Of a stretch of 64,000 nt of DNA, positions 48,901 through 62,930 are shown piece after piece (within the stretch, counting starts at the first letter, position 1; each line of letters opens with the position of its first letter). A program made the position numbers and the translations under genes. The notes beneath the pieces were generated by a model. It saw only the letters and a program-made list of their open reading frames with translations. It had not been told where the DNA came from and ran no database searches. Origin of the DNA: Ancylostoma caninum (taxonomy: Eukaryota > Nematoda > Chromadorea > Rhabditida > Ancylostomatidae); assembly GCA_037903475.1 (NCBI GenBank), contig JBAJFG010000442.1, positions 25,001 through 89,000 of the forward strand. The letters run 5' to 3'.

Positions 48901-51900
48901 TAGTAAGAGGGATCGATCAGCAGTCGAGTTTTTCCAAGCTATTTTCTTCGAGGACAACTTCTAAAAAACAATGGACGAACTATCTTTAACTGATATTGTG
49001 AATGACTCAATCCGATGTAATTGAGCCACCAAAAAGTCTATTTATGCTCCAGTTTGCACAAATTGTATTCGACATATCTCCGAAAAAAGCAGAAAACCGC
49101 ATGAAATTTCTCTACATATCAGGGCAAAGCCTTGCATCGCGCTGATCTTGTCTGTCGGAAGGACAAAATGATACTCGTTGGTTCACAATGTCGCTCTGGC
49201 GGATAGCCAACGGAGCTATATAGAAGCGGTTCACATACCGGCTCCTGAAAGAAGGCATCCGAACTCTTCCAAACCCGGGTTTTCAACACTTTTGGGACAA
49301 TTTATGTGTGTTGGAGTTAACATGGCGAGTAGACCTTCAGCGATCTGTTAATATCTGCAACATGGTCCACCAGTAGTCCTCAAGGGATTTAAGATGAAGA
49401 AGGGTGTTAGATTCTGTAGTGGGGTGTCAAGTCACATCAAAACCCCACTGCAACGGTGTTGTTTCGCGGTTGCACGGAGATGACCAAGAATGATCCATGA
49501 GTTGGTGAAGGTAACTGTGATTATACTGCAAGACTACTATATCTGCCGTTCTAGTGTCTTGCTCAGAATTCTCCTCTAAACCAGCTTAGCAACAGTTGCC
49601 GCGTATATGTAATCGTGCACAGGACTATCACAGTCGCAGTTGATAGTCCTTAATTATTGACTTTATTTATTTTATTTTTTTAATACACCGGAAAGGTGTG
49701 CCCATATGGCAGGTGTTAGTAACAGAATAGTGGCAAGTTCACATGAAAGAAATTAAGCTATCAAACAGATGTAGATGTTAGGAACAATAAAAACACAAAG
49801 AACTCATTACTATAGAAAATAAAAATGTGTAAGGCCAGTCTTGAAACCCGCTTGTTTTTTAATGTATAGCACCTTGTAGAAACAGGATGAGACAGGATCC
49901 GTGTCATTGTTTGCTGACCCCATGCCTACAAACTAGATGTGATTCCCGGCGAATCGGGGAAAATATTACCAGGCTGGTGTTTGGTAATGAACTCGTTGTT
50001 GCCACGATGCCGGGACATAGGCGAATTATGTGCTGGTACTATAGGAAAGGCAAAGACCTTAAAGATAATCTTGTCTGTCTTGTCTGCTTTCTGATTCTTG
50101 ATCCATACTTCTTCGTCTTTGAATATATATCTGCAACTGCATGTGCTCTTTTCATTGAAAATTATAAATTTCAACGTCCGGGGGCAGAGATTGTTAGTTT
50201 TCAAAAAGAAAGCCAGGAAATCAAACACGAGAAAGTGCTAATTCTTAGCGTTTGACCTCCGGAAGAAAATCTGAATAGCTGACTGCTCGGAAATCCAGAA
50301 GAAAATTGAAGCTGAGGGCTTGTAGCTCACCCGATTTCTAATACATAGATAAAGGGATTGAGTAGAGATACCTAGATGTGTGGTAGTGTTTCTCCAGTAA
50401 ATCACCAACCGTTATAACCCCCCCCCCCCTTTCCTGCCTCTCAAACTCTCAGAAAGAGATTGTGTAAAATTGCAGGTTGTTCTTTGAACATCTATATCTC
50501 ATTCTGGTTGCTTCTCTTATTAATTATTATTCACTCTTGCCTCTGCAGTTCTCTTGGAAAGCCTCATTGTCCAAGAAAATGGTTGTTGTGTGATCCTCCA
50601 TCAATTATTTTCAAACTGCGCTTTCTCTCTGCGTCACGTCTATGGTTCTCATTTATTTTACTGCAGTAATTAGCCCTAATTATTCATGGATAGCGCCTAG
50701 TGGAATCATTATCGTCTCAGCTGATCGTTCTTTGTGCAGGCCAAAGATTGTGCACATTTTGTATTTAATTTTTGAAAGCTGATCAATTAGCATAATTCAA
50801 GATTTTCGGAAACTGCAACTAAACATTATTTCATTAGCCGTGCAAATTCTCAGAGCGCATCCCATCCTTATTTCCTGGGGGATCTCTCCTCTCACTGTTT
50901 TTCTACTCATTAGTGTAATGGGCAGTACATCGCTGCGTTCGAGAGCAGAAATTTCTAGAGACTCTGGAAACAGCCAGATGAGCTCCCAGAACACATGAGT
51001 CCGGAGAATGAGCTGACGACGAACGAGCTTCTTGGAATATGTCTCGTGCCCGTCGGCGGACCACCATGTGCCTATGGGAACCGGCCGCCGCGCAATTACA
51101 TCCGCAAATGAATGTCATTGCACATGTTTCGCATCAACGCTCGGCGACGTTTTTGTGGGATTTTAAACCTTGACGACCTCTAAGACCTCGGCTTCTTCAC
51201 ATCTCAGCTATCGTTTTCTTTATCCTTGCTGTGCTTAGAAGATTTTAGAAACCTACACTTACTTTTACTTTAGATTTTCCTCTATTGGGCAACTTCTGGC
51301 GAGGTATTTCAAGAACACCTGTGCAATTTTGGAGCTACGTTCACGATGGAAAATACCTGTTCTTTTTCATCAATTAACGAAATCATCCAAAATGGGCCAA
51401 TGGTGGATTCGGTCCAGGCAAACTGTGGCGCTTTTTCTTTCTTCAAACATGGTAGACTAGTATATAAGAAGGACGATTACCACTCCGTCCAAATGTCCGT
51501 GTTCGCTTTCAGTCAAACCTGGAACTTACAGAGCACTGATGCTCCTAAGAGATTTTCTGAAGCAAATTTTGGCTGTTTGTGAAGAAAATGTGCTCCAATC
51601 GTAATTGCTGTAACATGCACAGAGAGTTGTAACATCCTATGTAAGGAAAGCATTTGAGGTCCTGATTCATCTGTGAATGAATGTAATAAAGAATGGTGTC
51701 AAGAACACAGCAGTCAAACATCCTAATGTTTTCACACTACCGGTTTCGGGGCTTGAACTAGACCGGAAGTGTAGCTTTCCTTGGCGCCCCCGGGTCATGG
51801 ACCCTTTCATCAGTAGTTCCCAAGGAAGCTTCAAAAGTGCTTAATGCTATACAAATGAGATGAGAGTGAGAATGAGAGAGGTACAAGGTGTAGTAGATGA

Positions 51901-52551
51901 AGAAACTCAGTTGTGTTTCTCTGTCCTTACATACGTCCTGTGCCAATGACCTAGTTATTCAAAAAACTGCGCCACTTCTATGTCATGTTTCTAATTCTAG
52001 CATTAATTTCATGCAATAACGGAAGATGGACAGCATTAGTTAAACCATACCTACGCAATATGTACGGCCTATCTCTGAGCGCATTACATACAGTTCTAAT
52101 TATTCCTAAAGGTGTCCAACCATTTCCTATTTCCTGATGAGCACAATGATGTTGCATCTGACTACGCTGTGTTCAGAAATGGAGCTGGAGTCTGAACAAC
52201 GGTCGACCTTCTTATTAACTGTGTATACCGTTTTTAATTAATCTAGTAGGCGTTAACATAGGTCCTTGCGCTTTTTTTGGAAGCACTTTTCTCTACCTAT
52301 TTGTTAACTTTTAGGTACAACTCATACATCATTCGAAAGCGCTAATCTTCCTTTACAAGAATTCTGTTAAAACGTTTTTCTAAATTGACAATTTGCTTAA
52401 GTTTTAAGCCTGCGAAGTGGAGCAATGAGTCAATGAAACACAACGACAGCTACCTCTCCTGACATTCATTTAAAGCTCGAGAGGCCACTAAAACTAGTCA
52501 AACGACCTGTACTAACTATCAAGAAGATGTTTTGCTTGTAATGACTGGTCA
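45985..52551. other. No certain gene in 6.5 kb
   Basis: AT-rich DNA with homopolymers (G-run near 46310, C-run near 50420). Several exon-like ORFs were inspected (46477-46662 minus, 48066-48320 plus, 49887-50255 plus, 51346-51582 plus), but none has a family motif together with phase-consistent splice sites. It may contain the missing exons of the TTL gene that starts at 45843. Confidence 0.35.
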
Positions 52552-54432
52552 TCATTCCCCAAGCTCAAAAAAGACATTTTTGGTCTCAGTGACAACAACC
52601 ACTTCGACCGAATAGATTTCTTTCACGAAGACCTGAGAATTGCTCCGAAGGAACACTATGGTCTGGATGGACAATATACCTCTCAAACCCTCTAAATAAT
52701 TGAAGTAATGCTGCTAAAATAATCCAATCGCAAGGGTTTTGCCATCTTACCCCATGATAAAGTCGGATCTCACCTTCGCCCACACCGTCAAACTGGTCCT
52801 CCAACAGCTCCATTGATGATGTTCTTCCGCGCTCATATTTCACAGAGCTTACACTCTCAAAGAGCACCGGATGTTTTCTGTCTTCTGTTTTCTGGTCCCT
52901 ACTGAATAGAAGGAGGAAATGGTGATTTTCCTCTAATAGACGCTTTTACTCCTAAGCTCAAAAATCAAGTAATTCAATAGCTCTACGAAACCACATGACG
53001 ATAAGATCATAGAGGATGAAAAAGGCTTTCAGATGGTGTGGAGCACGTTAAGGAAAATGGCAGTAAGGGGGAAAATCGCAACTGAAAAAAGCGCAAGGAT
53101 TTATGTTAACACCTAATAATATCGACGTGGGGCCTCATTCCTAATGAGATCAGTTTATAACTCCTTGTAAAAACCCAGGTCGCAGGGTCTAAATCGCCTA
53201 TCTTTAAGTCGAACTGTGTCAAGTGAGTACTTCGCAACCCTTATGAGCGTATTTATGAACGTTTCCGGTCTGTAAGTGCAAATTGGGCAAGTTCATCAAG
53301 TAAGAGTTATTGCACTACATCCGACAATTTTTCCAAAGCAAGAGAAGGGATTCTGTTTTGATGGCAGTGAGGTGGAGTAATTTTTGTCATCGCAAATTGT
53401 CTGTTCTGGTCCGAAGCGAGGGTCCTGTTTTTCTCGAGCAGGTTCATGAATGCGAATGCTGTCCATCCTAGGCTATGTGCTTGGTGCCCTTTCCAATACC
53501 TAGTCAATCTCTATTTTCCTTGTGACTAAAGGAATTCTCTCAAGAATGAACTAAATAGAGCGCATTTGTTTTCTGTTTGCTGCTTGAGTGGAAACAAAGC
53601 CAACGAAGAATCTCACTCTCTTGAACTTCGTCTATATGAAATTCAGCATTCACTTTGACGCCGTTTGTCAAGAATCCATGCTGACTCACACCACCTGTAA
53701 TAAATAGAAATCTTATTAAGTTTTTGCTGTTCCTTGGTGATTGAATTTCCACATGTAACAGATGTTTTCCAATCACAGGAAAAGGTTTTTCTCTGGGCGA
53801 ATTTCCGTTTCATAGGTACATAAGGCGAAAGCTCATGTGTTAAACTGAAGTTCTGAACTTCTCTACATATGGCTGACTTCAATAGGATCTCTCTCATCGC
53901 CACGAAATAAGGAATATAAATTCTTTTTCAGAGGTCCGTCCTTGTCATTTTTTTTCAAATAATTGTTTCTACATTTCGCGATTTTGTCTCTTTTAGCTAT
54001 ATAACAATAGTGCAGAGTGGATGGAATAGTTTCAAAAGAATATTGTAATAAATCGATGCTCCCGCTTGATGTATGTACGTACATATGCTCGAGCTGGTTT
54101 CAATATCAGAGAACTTGACAACTTTAGTGATAGGGTATAGAACTCGAACAGCACCCAAACTTTTTAAATTCTGTTGTCCATTCCAGCAAAAGAAAAATTC
54201 GAATGCAAATATATGTATGTACGTACGTATGCATTTAGTTCAGAAATTGTAGTATCTCCATGGTGTGAGAGTAGGTGCACTACCCGCTACTTACGGAAAG
54301 AATAATCGTAGCCTTCTTCATGCTGGACATGGGCCAAAGTGGCTCCTTTCAGCTTGAAATTTGGATATTGCTGGAATTGACAGTATGCCCTAGAGTATAT
54401 GCACACATAACAATGGCGGTCGCAGAGCTGAC
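52552..54432 (-). CDS. Four-exon gene model, partial; possible large lipid transfer protein N-terminal region
   Basis: Minus-strand exons 54432-54295, 53694-53617, 52884-52751 and 52689-52552, each with gt/ag borders; phases 1, 1 and 0 agree across all three introns, and the last exon ends in TGA. The encoded peptide reads QLCDRHCYVCIYSRAYC..., EEGYDYSF-R-GVSQHGFLTNG, VNAEFHIDEVQE-K-DRKHPVLFE, SMELLEDQFDGVGEGEIRLY and GLRGILSIQTIVFLRS...EVVVVTETKNVFFELGE. The start exon was not found. The pattern Y-x-Y-x-F-x-G..., V-x-A-x-F, G-x-I..., GI(L) with a final beta-rich segment recalls the N-terminal lipoprotein domain of vitellogenin and microsomal triglyceride transfer protein; this family call is weak. 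Confidence 0.5.
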
Positions 54433-57400
54433 CTGAAAAAGAACTCTTCGAGATCACCCTACAAAGTATGTGTGCGAGTAAGCTTTGCTTAAAGGGCGGA
54501 TCCGGATCTCACCTCATATTGATGTTTCAGCTATGTATTAATACATCCTGAGCCCCCCCCCCTCGATGCGCTGATCCCGGCAGTGTGCTTGAAATATCCC
54601 AGAATGGCCTGTAAAGCCGTTTTTCGGGGCGGGGCCTGTACCAGTTTGTCCGAGCGAATTTACTGGCAAAGACGTGTATCACCATTATCTTATCGATAGG
54701 ACAAGTCATGACGTGTTCTCCCGACGCTGCTGCTGTGTCGGACACCCAGCACATTATGGAGAGATATCCCGCCCTGATGCGAGGAGGAGGTCTTTGACCC
54801 TATCAAAAACGGGGTTTTCGTCATTTCTGTGAGCTTTGCTGTATATTGTTGGAATCAGCGTGACGAGAAGGTCAGCAATCTGTTGATAACGAGTTGAAAA
54901 ATGAGTTCGGCTCCTGCCTTCAAGTCTAATCTTAATTCCCTATTTTTATTGTTGCATTTTGAATATTTACTTCCAGTCACTAGATGTGGAAAGAATTCTC
55001 AATAAATTAACTATTAAAATGTTGACCGTATACATAGAATGTTGTAACTATAGAATGTTGATCGTACGGGGATTCATTTTCGAGCAGAGACCTATTTTTT
55101 CCTCATTCCACCAGCCTCCATCCGCCCCCCCCCTCCCTCCTCCTCCCTCTTGCCGCCCTCCACCTTCACTGGGCATTTCCAAAGAATTGCTAAAAATTCG
55201 GTTTATGTGCGCTGAACCCACATGAATAATGTTGTATTCACACATTTGTCAGAATTTGTAAAATGAACCAATCATTACTGTTCCTTTTCTGCAAATCCTT
55301 CATTTCCCTCTTCACAAAAAAGCATTCCTTGCGTTTCGTTGTCTGCAGGTAATTTCAAAAAATCCACTTTATGGTGTTCAACTGTTCACTGACGCAATTC
55401 TCAATCATTGGTGCCGACAAACTACTTCCAGAGAATTCTTGGCTCCTTGTCTTGCTTGTTTTGTTCTAGTCTTTGCCATTATTTCTTTGCTTTACTTAGC
55501 GAAATGGCTCATTCTGGCTTGTATTAGTGGTTTGAGCTCCGCAAGCATTGATGGATAAAGGCTCAGCATTGTTTCTCAACTAGGCGAAATATTCGAGGTT
55601 ATAGCTTTCCAAGATTGCAGGAAATGTGAGACTATGCCCTCAAGAATAATGATCCTTGAAGTACATGGTAATATGGCTTGAATTTTTTCAGAGAAAGACT
55701 GGACTTTCGCCAAAAAAGGATCGAGACAGGAGAATTTTAGGACATACATAACTCTCGATAAACTCAGATAATTCAAAGTAAAGAATAACGGTGTGAAAAT
55801 ACAATAAAGTAAAATGTGCTGACCGAAATTTTCACTTAGCTACTTGGGTAAATTTCTCGACCGATCCCCTAATAAGGACCGGTACATGCTTTGAGTAAGC
55901 GGAGTGCTCAGACGAGGTGAGGTCAGCGTTTGGTGACGTGGAGAACAAGAAACATAGCGCTCGTTCACCCCCGAAGAATTAAATCAAACATATCAATTTG
56001 CGTGATTCATATTGAAAATCAGGGTACGGTATCTCATATGCAAGTGATTTGTGCTCTTAGACCGTTGAATATAAAATCACATATAGAGGTTCTCTGTGCA
56101 TGTCAAGGCTCCTGCGAAGAAAAACAGCACCTTCACCTCTGCATGTACATATAAAATTTAGTGTTGCGCTAATGTGAACCGTTTTTGCTCACTTCGACTC
56201 TTACACCAGATGTTTGAGGTCGAGCTTATGCGTGGTTACTACATAATAAATCTAACACGGGCTTGTCAGTCCATGTGGCTTCAATCTGTTGGCGGAGCTT
56301 TCTTTCAGGATAGAATTTCAAAAACATACATAGCATCTGAAGACGATGGAAGATTGACGCTAACGACTGATGGATTCGTGAGCGTTAACACGTTTACCCA
56401 TGATAAATGCTTGCTGTCCTCACAACAACTTGCCATATTGGGGAGAAATTGGGCGGAGCCACTGTTGACTTGTGCATTCACACTAATCTTCCCATCATTC
56501 TCTATGAGCTTGTCCACATTTCACTTCTAAATTTGTTTTTTTTTTAAACCTAGTGTCGTTCTATGTGTCAGAACAGCGAGTAAAGCATAGGAACATGGAG
56601 CACGGAAAGGGCGGGGGAGGGGGTCAGTGGACCAATCGCAAAACAGCAGCTCCACCTCGTTCTCCTCTGCTACACTGCAAATCTAAGCAGCTTGCAAGGT
56701 GACGCAATTTCGCTTTAGGACCGCATCACTGTAAGTTGTGACGTATTGGAAGGCGGAGAATGTCGCCATTTATGGCGTTAAACTTTGTTAGCGCAAGAGA
56801 ATATTCTTGACCACTCCAGTTTTGCGTATACGTCGGCATACGTCAGTGTTGCAACAAACAGTTTTTGATTTCTTCTAAGGTAGTGGGTGGGCAGATGGCG
56901 TTTTATTTTAAAATAACGAATGCAGCGTGCTCAGCCATGAGAGGGAAGAGGGCGTGAAGGAAAAAAAAACAGATCTCCCCACTTTATGGAAAAAACTCCG
57001 GGAAACTAAGTAACGAAAGATATCAATTATAGTGTTGAATAATCAATAATAACGTCAAAAATTAATAATATTGATGAACATCAAGAGTAACTCGACGCAA
57101 GATTCTTAACTATTTTATAATGTAGTTTTGAAAAACTCGGAGACTCGGCTAGGGAGGGAACGGGAGCGCCCTCACCCCCCCCTCTCAAATCAACAAGTGA
57201 TATCATGTAGCTAGCACACTAGCGGCTTACTACGGCGGCTGATCTAGTGTTCTTTTTTCCAATGAGAATAAAAATTTTGGATCTAAGACGTCCACAGCTG
57301 TCCAAAAAGAAAGGTTTACAAGTGGAATCTTAACCCAAATTGGAGCTATCGTACTCAGTCCGGCATAGTTTCTAGAAGCACATGTTTCCGACAGGTTTTC

Positions 57401-57999
57401 TTGAATAATAGTTCAAAGAAACTTGAAAACTCCCAAGATTTTCTGGAATTTATAATAATTCACTTTCCTCTTCTCACAGTCTTCTTTCAGGATATTTCTT
57501 TCGAATGTTCCAAGAGTTTCTGTTCTTTTTTTCTGAAGGAAACCATACCGAAAGCTCATTCCAACAGCACTTCTGCTTTTTGCAGTGTAATAAAATTGCA
57601 CTTACTGCCATGGTGTCCACTGGGAGAAAGGCCAACAACGCTTATCTTTACTATTTTACAACCCTGTATTGACTGTTTTTAATGTTGTAGCCATAATATT
57701 TTCTGATTTCTATTCTCTGTTTATCTCGTTTAGTTGTTTGTAAGAAAAATTCTCTCTCTATTCATACATGGGGATCCAGAAATCCTGGGAAACCTTTTGG
57801 TTTTCTCGTGGAAACCGTCAGAGTAACAAATTTCGTTGAAATGTCGGCTCATGAATGCTGATTTCTGGCTAGATCGCCATCGTCTTAGTTGCAAAAAATA
57901 GCTCATAGGGGCGTGGTCTAGCTGAAAGGCTTCATAGGGCCAAAATGGGCATGAAATTCCGAGTGGAGAACAATCCGTCTACATTATCCATCTTCGGAA
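54433..57999. other. No certain gene
   Basis: An ORF at 56210-56530 follows a 'cttacaccag' acceptor but has no recognised domain. Short palindromes with 'tgtacgtac'-type cores lie just outside this range near 54070 and 54217; C-rich runs are at 54553 and 55125. Confidence 0.35.
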
Positions 58000-58989
58000 A
58001 TTCAGCCATAATCAATTTGTTTGTTCTCCTTCTACCAAAATGCTGGACGTTTCCTGTATTGGAGGATAGAGTCACAATCAGATCATATCAGCGCTGAGGG
58101 GCGTGGCGCAACCTCGAGTGGGCATGGCCTGACCTGTAACTTTCATTTTTTATTGCTTGTCAAAAATGAAATTGTTTTTGAGTTACATAACGTTGTTTGA
58201 GCCACTTTAGTCCACAACTATTTGAGATCACACGATTTTGCAGTTTCCGTTGTTCCGTTTTTAACTTTGACAGATTATGCACTTGGAGAGTTTCCGCCGT
58301 TTAATTGTTTTTCTGCTCTTTCCTGGAATTAAACGGTTCTCATAAATCCAGCGGAAATTACTTTTGCCACCCATCTATAGTAACTAATTTTATCCGTTGC
58401 TATCCCTGCAATCATCTGCCTGAAGCTATTCAGGCAAATTGTTTCGCTTCACATCGTCGGCCATTATTCTCGCCGGCTAGCCCTTAGCCTGCTCTTTGAT
58501 GTCGTCAGTGAGCAGTGCATCGCTGATTCACCTCAGGCCAGCGTTATCGGCAGCGATTCAGCTCTTTAATTACATTTCCACTGGAGACATCTCGCTTGTC
58601 CACAAACATCTGCTGCTCACCACGTCCCGGCCACATTACGTTTCTTCACGCTCGCATTGTCCTCATTAACGGGATGCGTTGATTCTTTGGAACGCAGCAA
58701 CGACAGCACAAAAATCGCCCGTGGCCGAAGCAATGATCTCTCGGCCCGCTTCGCTGATTCAGGCTAAGATGGGCGCTGCTACGTTTTTTTTTCTTCGCTA
58801 CTTACCTATTTACTTCCCCCTAGCTGACATTAGGAAAAGCGGTTCTGCCTCTTAACCAGTGCACAGCTGTAACTTACAAGGAAAAGATACTTGGTAGAAG
58901 TGATCATTCGTGATGCGATCTATACACCCAGATGAAGCTTTCAACCCTGATCTCAAATCTGTATTCCAAACTCCCTGCAGAATTCTCTA
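58000..58989. other. No recognised gene
   Basis: Relatively GC-rich, non-repetitive-looking stretch at about 58490-58770 stands out from the surroundings, but no frame or known element could be assigned. Confidence 0.35.
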
Positions 58990-59230
58990 GAGGGTACCAG
59001 TGGCGAACGGGAAGGGGAGCGCGCGCCGGGAAGCGCCCCTTCTCGAGAATGGGTCTCCAAATTTTCGAGATTACTTTACAATACAAATAAAAATCTTAGA
59101 TTAGTTTTTTAATTTTTATTTTTGTTACTAATTTTAATGTAATTTTTATTTATTATTTATCACTATAACTAATATTTTCATTTATTTTAATTTCCATCTA
59201 GGTCCCCAAAGCCCCCCTCCCGCCCTTAGG
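58990..59230. repeat. Dispersed AT-rich repeat (second copy)
   Basis: Parallel to the sequence that flanks the gag-only LTR element (20686-20789 plus 25016-25150) and shows what that repeat looks like without the insertion: 'cgaacgggaagggg', 'gaatgggtctccaaattttc', 'aaaaatctta', 'tttttgttactaatttt' and a C-rich end. Confidence 0.7.
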
Positions 59231-59876
59231 TATAGTTTATGTTATTTTAAAGAATGGTTTGATTGGTTGCGTAGTTTGAGCACTTCGTATTTATACTGTA
59301 GGTATGGATTTGGATTCTCGGGCTTATTTTACAGCAGCAACTATGGTAATTGCAGTTCTAACTGGTGTTAAGGTTTTTAGGTGGTGGGTACCTATTTTGG
59401 GTACCTATTTTTTTTTCTGCGCAAATTTAACGTCGAATACTCATTTATGGGCTCCAGGCTGTGTATGGTAGCTGCTCTAGTCTCTGCAAACTACGTACGT
59501 TCATAGTGCTTTTCCATAGAACGAGGGCCCAACTAGTGTGCTTATTCCGATTTGAGTTCTTAGATGAGGATAGCAGTCAAAGACAGTTCAGGAGAAAAAC
59601 AATGTGTAGCTCACTGTGTAGAACTCTTACGGAAAATTGGGCTACGGATTAGAGATCATCATAAGATACTGCATATGAAAGTGCAAATCGGATCACGAAT
59701 GGCTACTTCGATCAAGCATTCTCCCGTTCTTACTTTGTTAGAGCATTAGAGAATAATGGTAAACAAGAAAAACCACAATTTGGGGGTCTTTTCGCTGTAA
59801 TGGGCGCAGTCACACGTAGTCGTAGTCTATTTCTTAATGAATCACGCCTTTTCTGGCTGCGCACTTTGAGTGTATT

Positions 59877-59878
59877 CA

Positions 59879-59929
<51 letters not shown>

Positions 59930-59933
59930 ATAG
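59877..59933. repeat. (TAAA)n microsatellite
   Basis: About 14 copies of the tetranucleotide aaat/taaa without interruption. Confidence 0.95.
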
Positions 59934-61261
59934 TTATATTGAATAAACGCTTTAGTATGCGGATTGGTGAGAGAATATTTCCTTAGATCCTATTCTGTTG
60001 GAGACTCAATTAAAAAGATTTGAAGAGCACATAGGATTTTTTGCTTATATTCACTACTACTATAGTGTCACTGAGCATCTTCAACAGTTATACGAATGTG
60101 ACTGGCCTTGGGCTAGCATTTTACCGATTTTTCTTTTCGCTACATAATTCCCTTCCTGAAATCCAACGTCTCTACATCTTCTGTTGTAGTTCTAGTTGCA
60201 AAAGCAGCTCAGCGTGTCAAGTTTGAGGGAAACGAAAAAGGAAAGTGAGCTCTCAAAAGTGTACTGAGGTGCGAATCGTTGAGGGGTTTCTAATACATTT
60301 CCCTTATGGAAATCCCTTCAGTACACGACGTCATTGTCGTCGCATTTCCCAGTGCTGGTAGCACTAACGCAACCTTTCCAGAAATAGCTCTGACGGATTG
60401 TTTTAGATAGTTTTTGCCAGTGAACGTAGACAAATCTATTTTTCATGTGAGAAGAGGTCAGAAACTTCTATTTTTGGAAGCAGATTTTACCTTATGAGAG
60501 GTAACGAGGCGAATTTGATCAACAAGTCTCTTGCAAAACTGCAAATTGTTGATTCTCATGTGCTTTGTTGGAGCATTCGCTCTATGCACAATTTTTCTTT
60601 CACTAGGGACTCGGTAGGAAATCCACGTTTTCATTTGCGTGAAAGCCTGGCCAAAGGCGACGTTGGAAAAGGGATTTCTAAATGAATTTCGCCGATGCTT
60701 CTTCGAAGAAAATTCCAGGAAAAAACTCTTTTAAAAAGCCTCTCTCAAAAGCTAGCTGTGTTGAACCCTCGCAATTAAGCTTATTTTGAGCATGCCTCGA
60801 TCAGCTGACTAATTTCAGCCGAAAAATGTCATTGGACGCTTGTTACTCGCTCTTGAACCGACGTGTGATTGCTTACAACTGCTGCAGAATGAAAATTCGC
60901 CCACGTCAACATCGCCTACGTGCTCCTGGCTGAGGTGTTTTCTACGCATTTGTGGACAGCGTCGTTCAGTATGCATACCTAAGTTTTCGTTAACCAGCGT
61001 ATCGGGTTCAAGTACGAGCATTTTTTGGCTATTGTGTATATTTACTAGCGAATAAAAGCCGGATAACGTAATTAATTTAGCTAATAATTCAAAAACCGAT
61101 CGTTAATATGTATTTGAACACTTGAGAAGGGGTCCTACGGTAGTCCTTTAGTGTTCTCTAGAGCGACACTGTTGTCCCTTCCGAGAACTCGAACTCTCAA
61201 CTCACACGGATATTCGACTCCGAATATATTCGATATACCATTTTTCTAATGTTCGAATCCG
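59934..61261. other. No recognised gene
   Basis: Several frames of 60-70 codons exist on both strands without splice context or motifs. Nothing supported. Confidence 0.35.
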
Positions 61262-61960
61262 AGTATCTGTATATATGAAAGTGAAAGTTAGTGTGTTTGT
61301 GTGTTTGTATGTTTGTGTGTTTGTATGTATGTTCGGAATAGAAATCGCGGAGGATTGTCCGATCCTAACCAAATTTTGCGTACAGGTCCATCAAGGACCG
61401 GCAGAGGTTATAGGGGAATTTGCACCTGCGACTATCGATTGCTTTATCGATTATATCGATTTTATTGAATTTTTTTGCCCAGGGACTGGCGACAACATGC
61501 CTACTGAGGTTCCTCAATACGCTGAACACGAATATGATAACCATCTCGCGCCAAATTATCGATTTATCGATTTTATTGACTTTTCTCTATTTTTGCCTAT
61601 CGGGTGGTAAAAGCATGTCTGTTGGGGTACCTCAATGCGCTGAACACGAATATGGCAACCATTCTGGGCGAAATATCGATTTATCGATTTTATTGATATT
61701 TCGGCGCTCTTGCTCACGGGTCGGTGAAAACGTGCCTTCTGGGATTTTCCGAAACGCTGAACGTGGATAAGGCAGGCATTTTAGAAGGATTTATTTACCA
61801 GTCGAGCAACTTCACCCAATTTTCTGAGAGAAGGGGGAGGGATGAAGAGGGGTCACTTAAGCCGATCACGAAATGATGAACAAAGGATTTTTTGGTTCAA
61901 CAAGTGTTGGTATCAGCCTTAAATGGCTGGGAGAAGTTGAACACCCGAGCGAAGCCGGAT
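61262..61960. repeat. Dispersed repeat with ~115-bp internal tandem units, copy 2
   Basis: Same family as 17437-18240: 'tatatatgaaagtgaaag', TTTG/TATG-rich tract, 'gaccggcagaggttatag', repeated 'gaacacgaatat' units and the 'gcttcaccc...agaagggg' tail. It has fewer internal units than copy 1. Confidence 0.8.
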
Positions 61961-62930
61961 ACACCTGCAGCCGGAGGAGCTAAGAGTAATGTAACAAGAG
62001 GAATACTGATTTTGGCGTTCACAGGGTGCATAAAAACTACGTTAACAACACGCATTTCGCCCTGACATAATCTTCTTTCCAGTTATTCATGATTCGAACA
62101 ATAATGAATTTCGGGACCAATGGCTTCATTGAGCGACCATTCATTCATTCAAACCAGAATCGGAGGTCTAGAATTACAACGAGATATACAGTAGGCGTCA
62201 AGAGTGAGTGCGTCTTTTGCATCCTCGAAAAGCCCGCCGCACGACCGCGCCGCTCACGATGGAATAGTCGTTGTAGTGGCAAATCAGGGTTTCCTTGACA
62301 ATTATTCATCTTATCTGACGGAAACCAGTGAAACCCTATAGATCGTTGTCCCGAAGAGGATCCAAACTCAGGCGGCGCGGTCGCAGCGCATACTTCTCGA
62401 GATCGCGAAGAACGCACCACCGTTGACGCCCAGTGTAGACTTGTTCAGTACCTTAAGGGAATTTGATTTAGTTAGAAATGCGGTGAAATAAGCAGATGAG
62501 CTGGATCCCATTGAACTGCACACTACGAACATCATTGATTTCCCCTAGTATCTCACCAACTGAGCCCAGCCTTGTTAAGGATAACACGGATTTTTGTTCA
62601 CTGTATGGCAGCTAATACAAATCTTATGACACTGCTTCAAATCACGCTATATTTCTTTTTCTGTGTGCCCTTCTTGTTGTTACTGACGTTCTGTAGAATT
62701 TTGTGCGTATAAGTTCGATGAAGACTAGACATTACTTTGCCTCTTCTTTTTCTCTTTTTTCCCGAAGATTCTATCAACCTTCCTACCTTTCCTCTAAGGC
62801 TATGCATGAATTGGGTGTGTTCTTGGCATGATTAGGTCGTTACAATGCCGAGGGCTCTCTTTACAAAGCGAATTGAGAATTCGGAGTCTTCGCACTAATG
62901 TGGAAATCTTCAGAAGAACGAAAACGTAAA
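61961..62930. other. No recognised gene
   Basis: A GC-rich segment at about 62200-62420 ('cgcccgccgcacgaccgcgc'-like composition) looks like part of a dispersed repeat but has no second copy in this window. Confidence 0.3.

Noticed and set aside
51346..51582. Possible cathepsin B-like exon (INEIIQNGPMV)
   Set aside because: Only a dozen residues resemble the family; the following sequence lacks the expected YEDF and HAI motifs, and no neighbouring exons were found.
61249..61275. GTTCGAATCC as a tRNA B box (also near 48855 on the minus strand)
   Set aside because: No A box or cloverleaf arms at the right distance.
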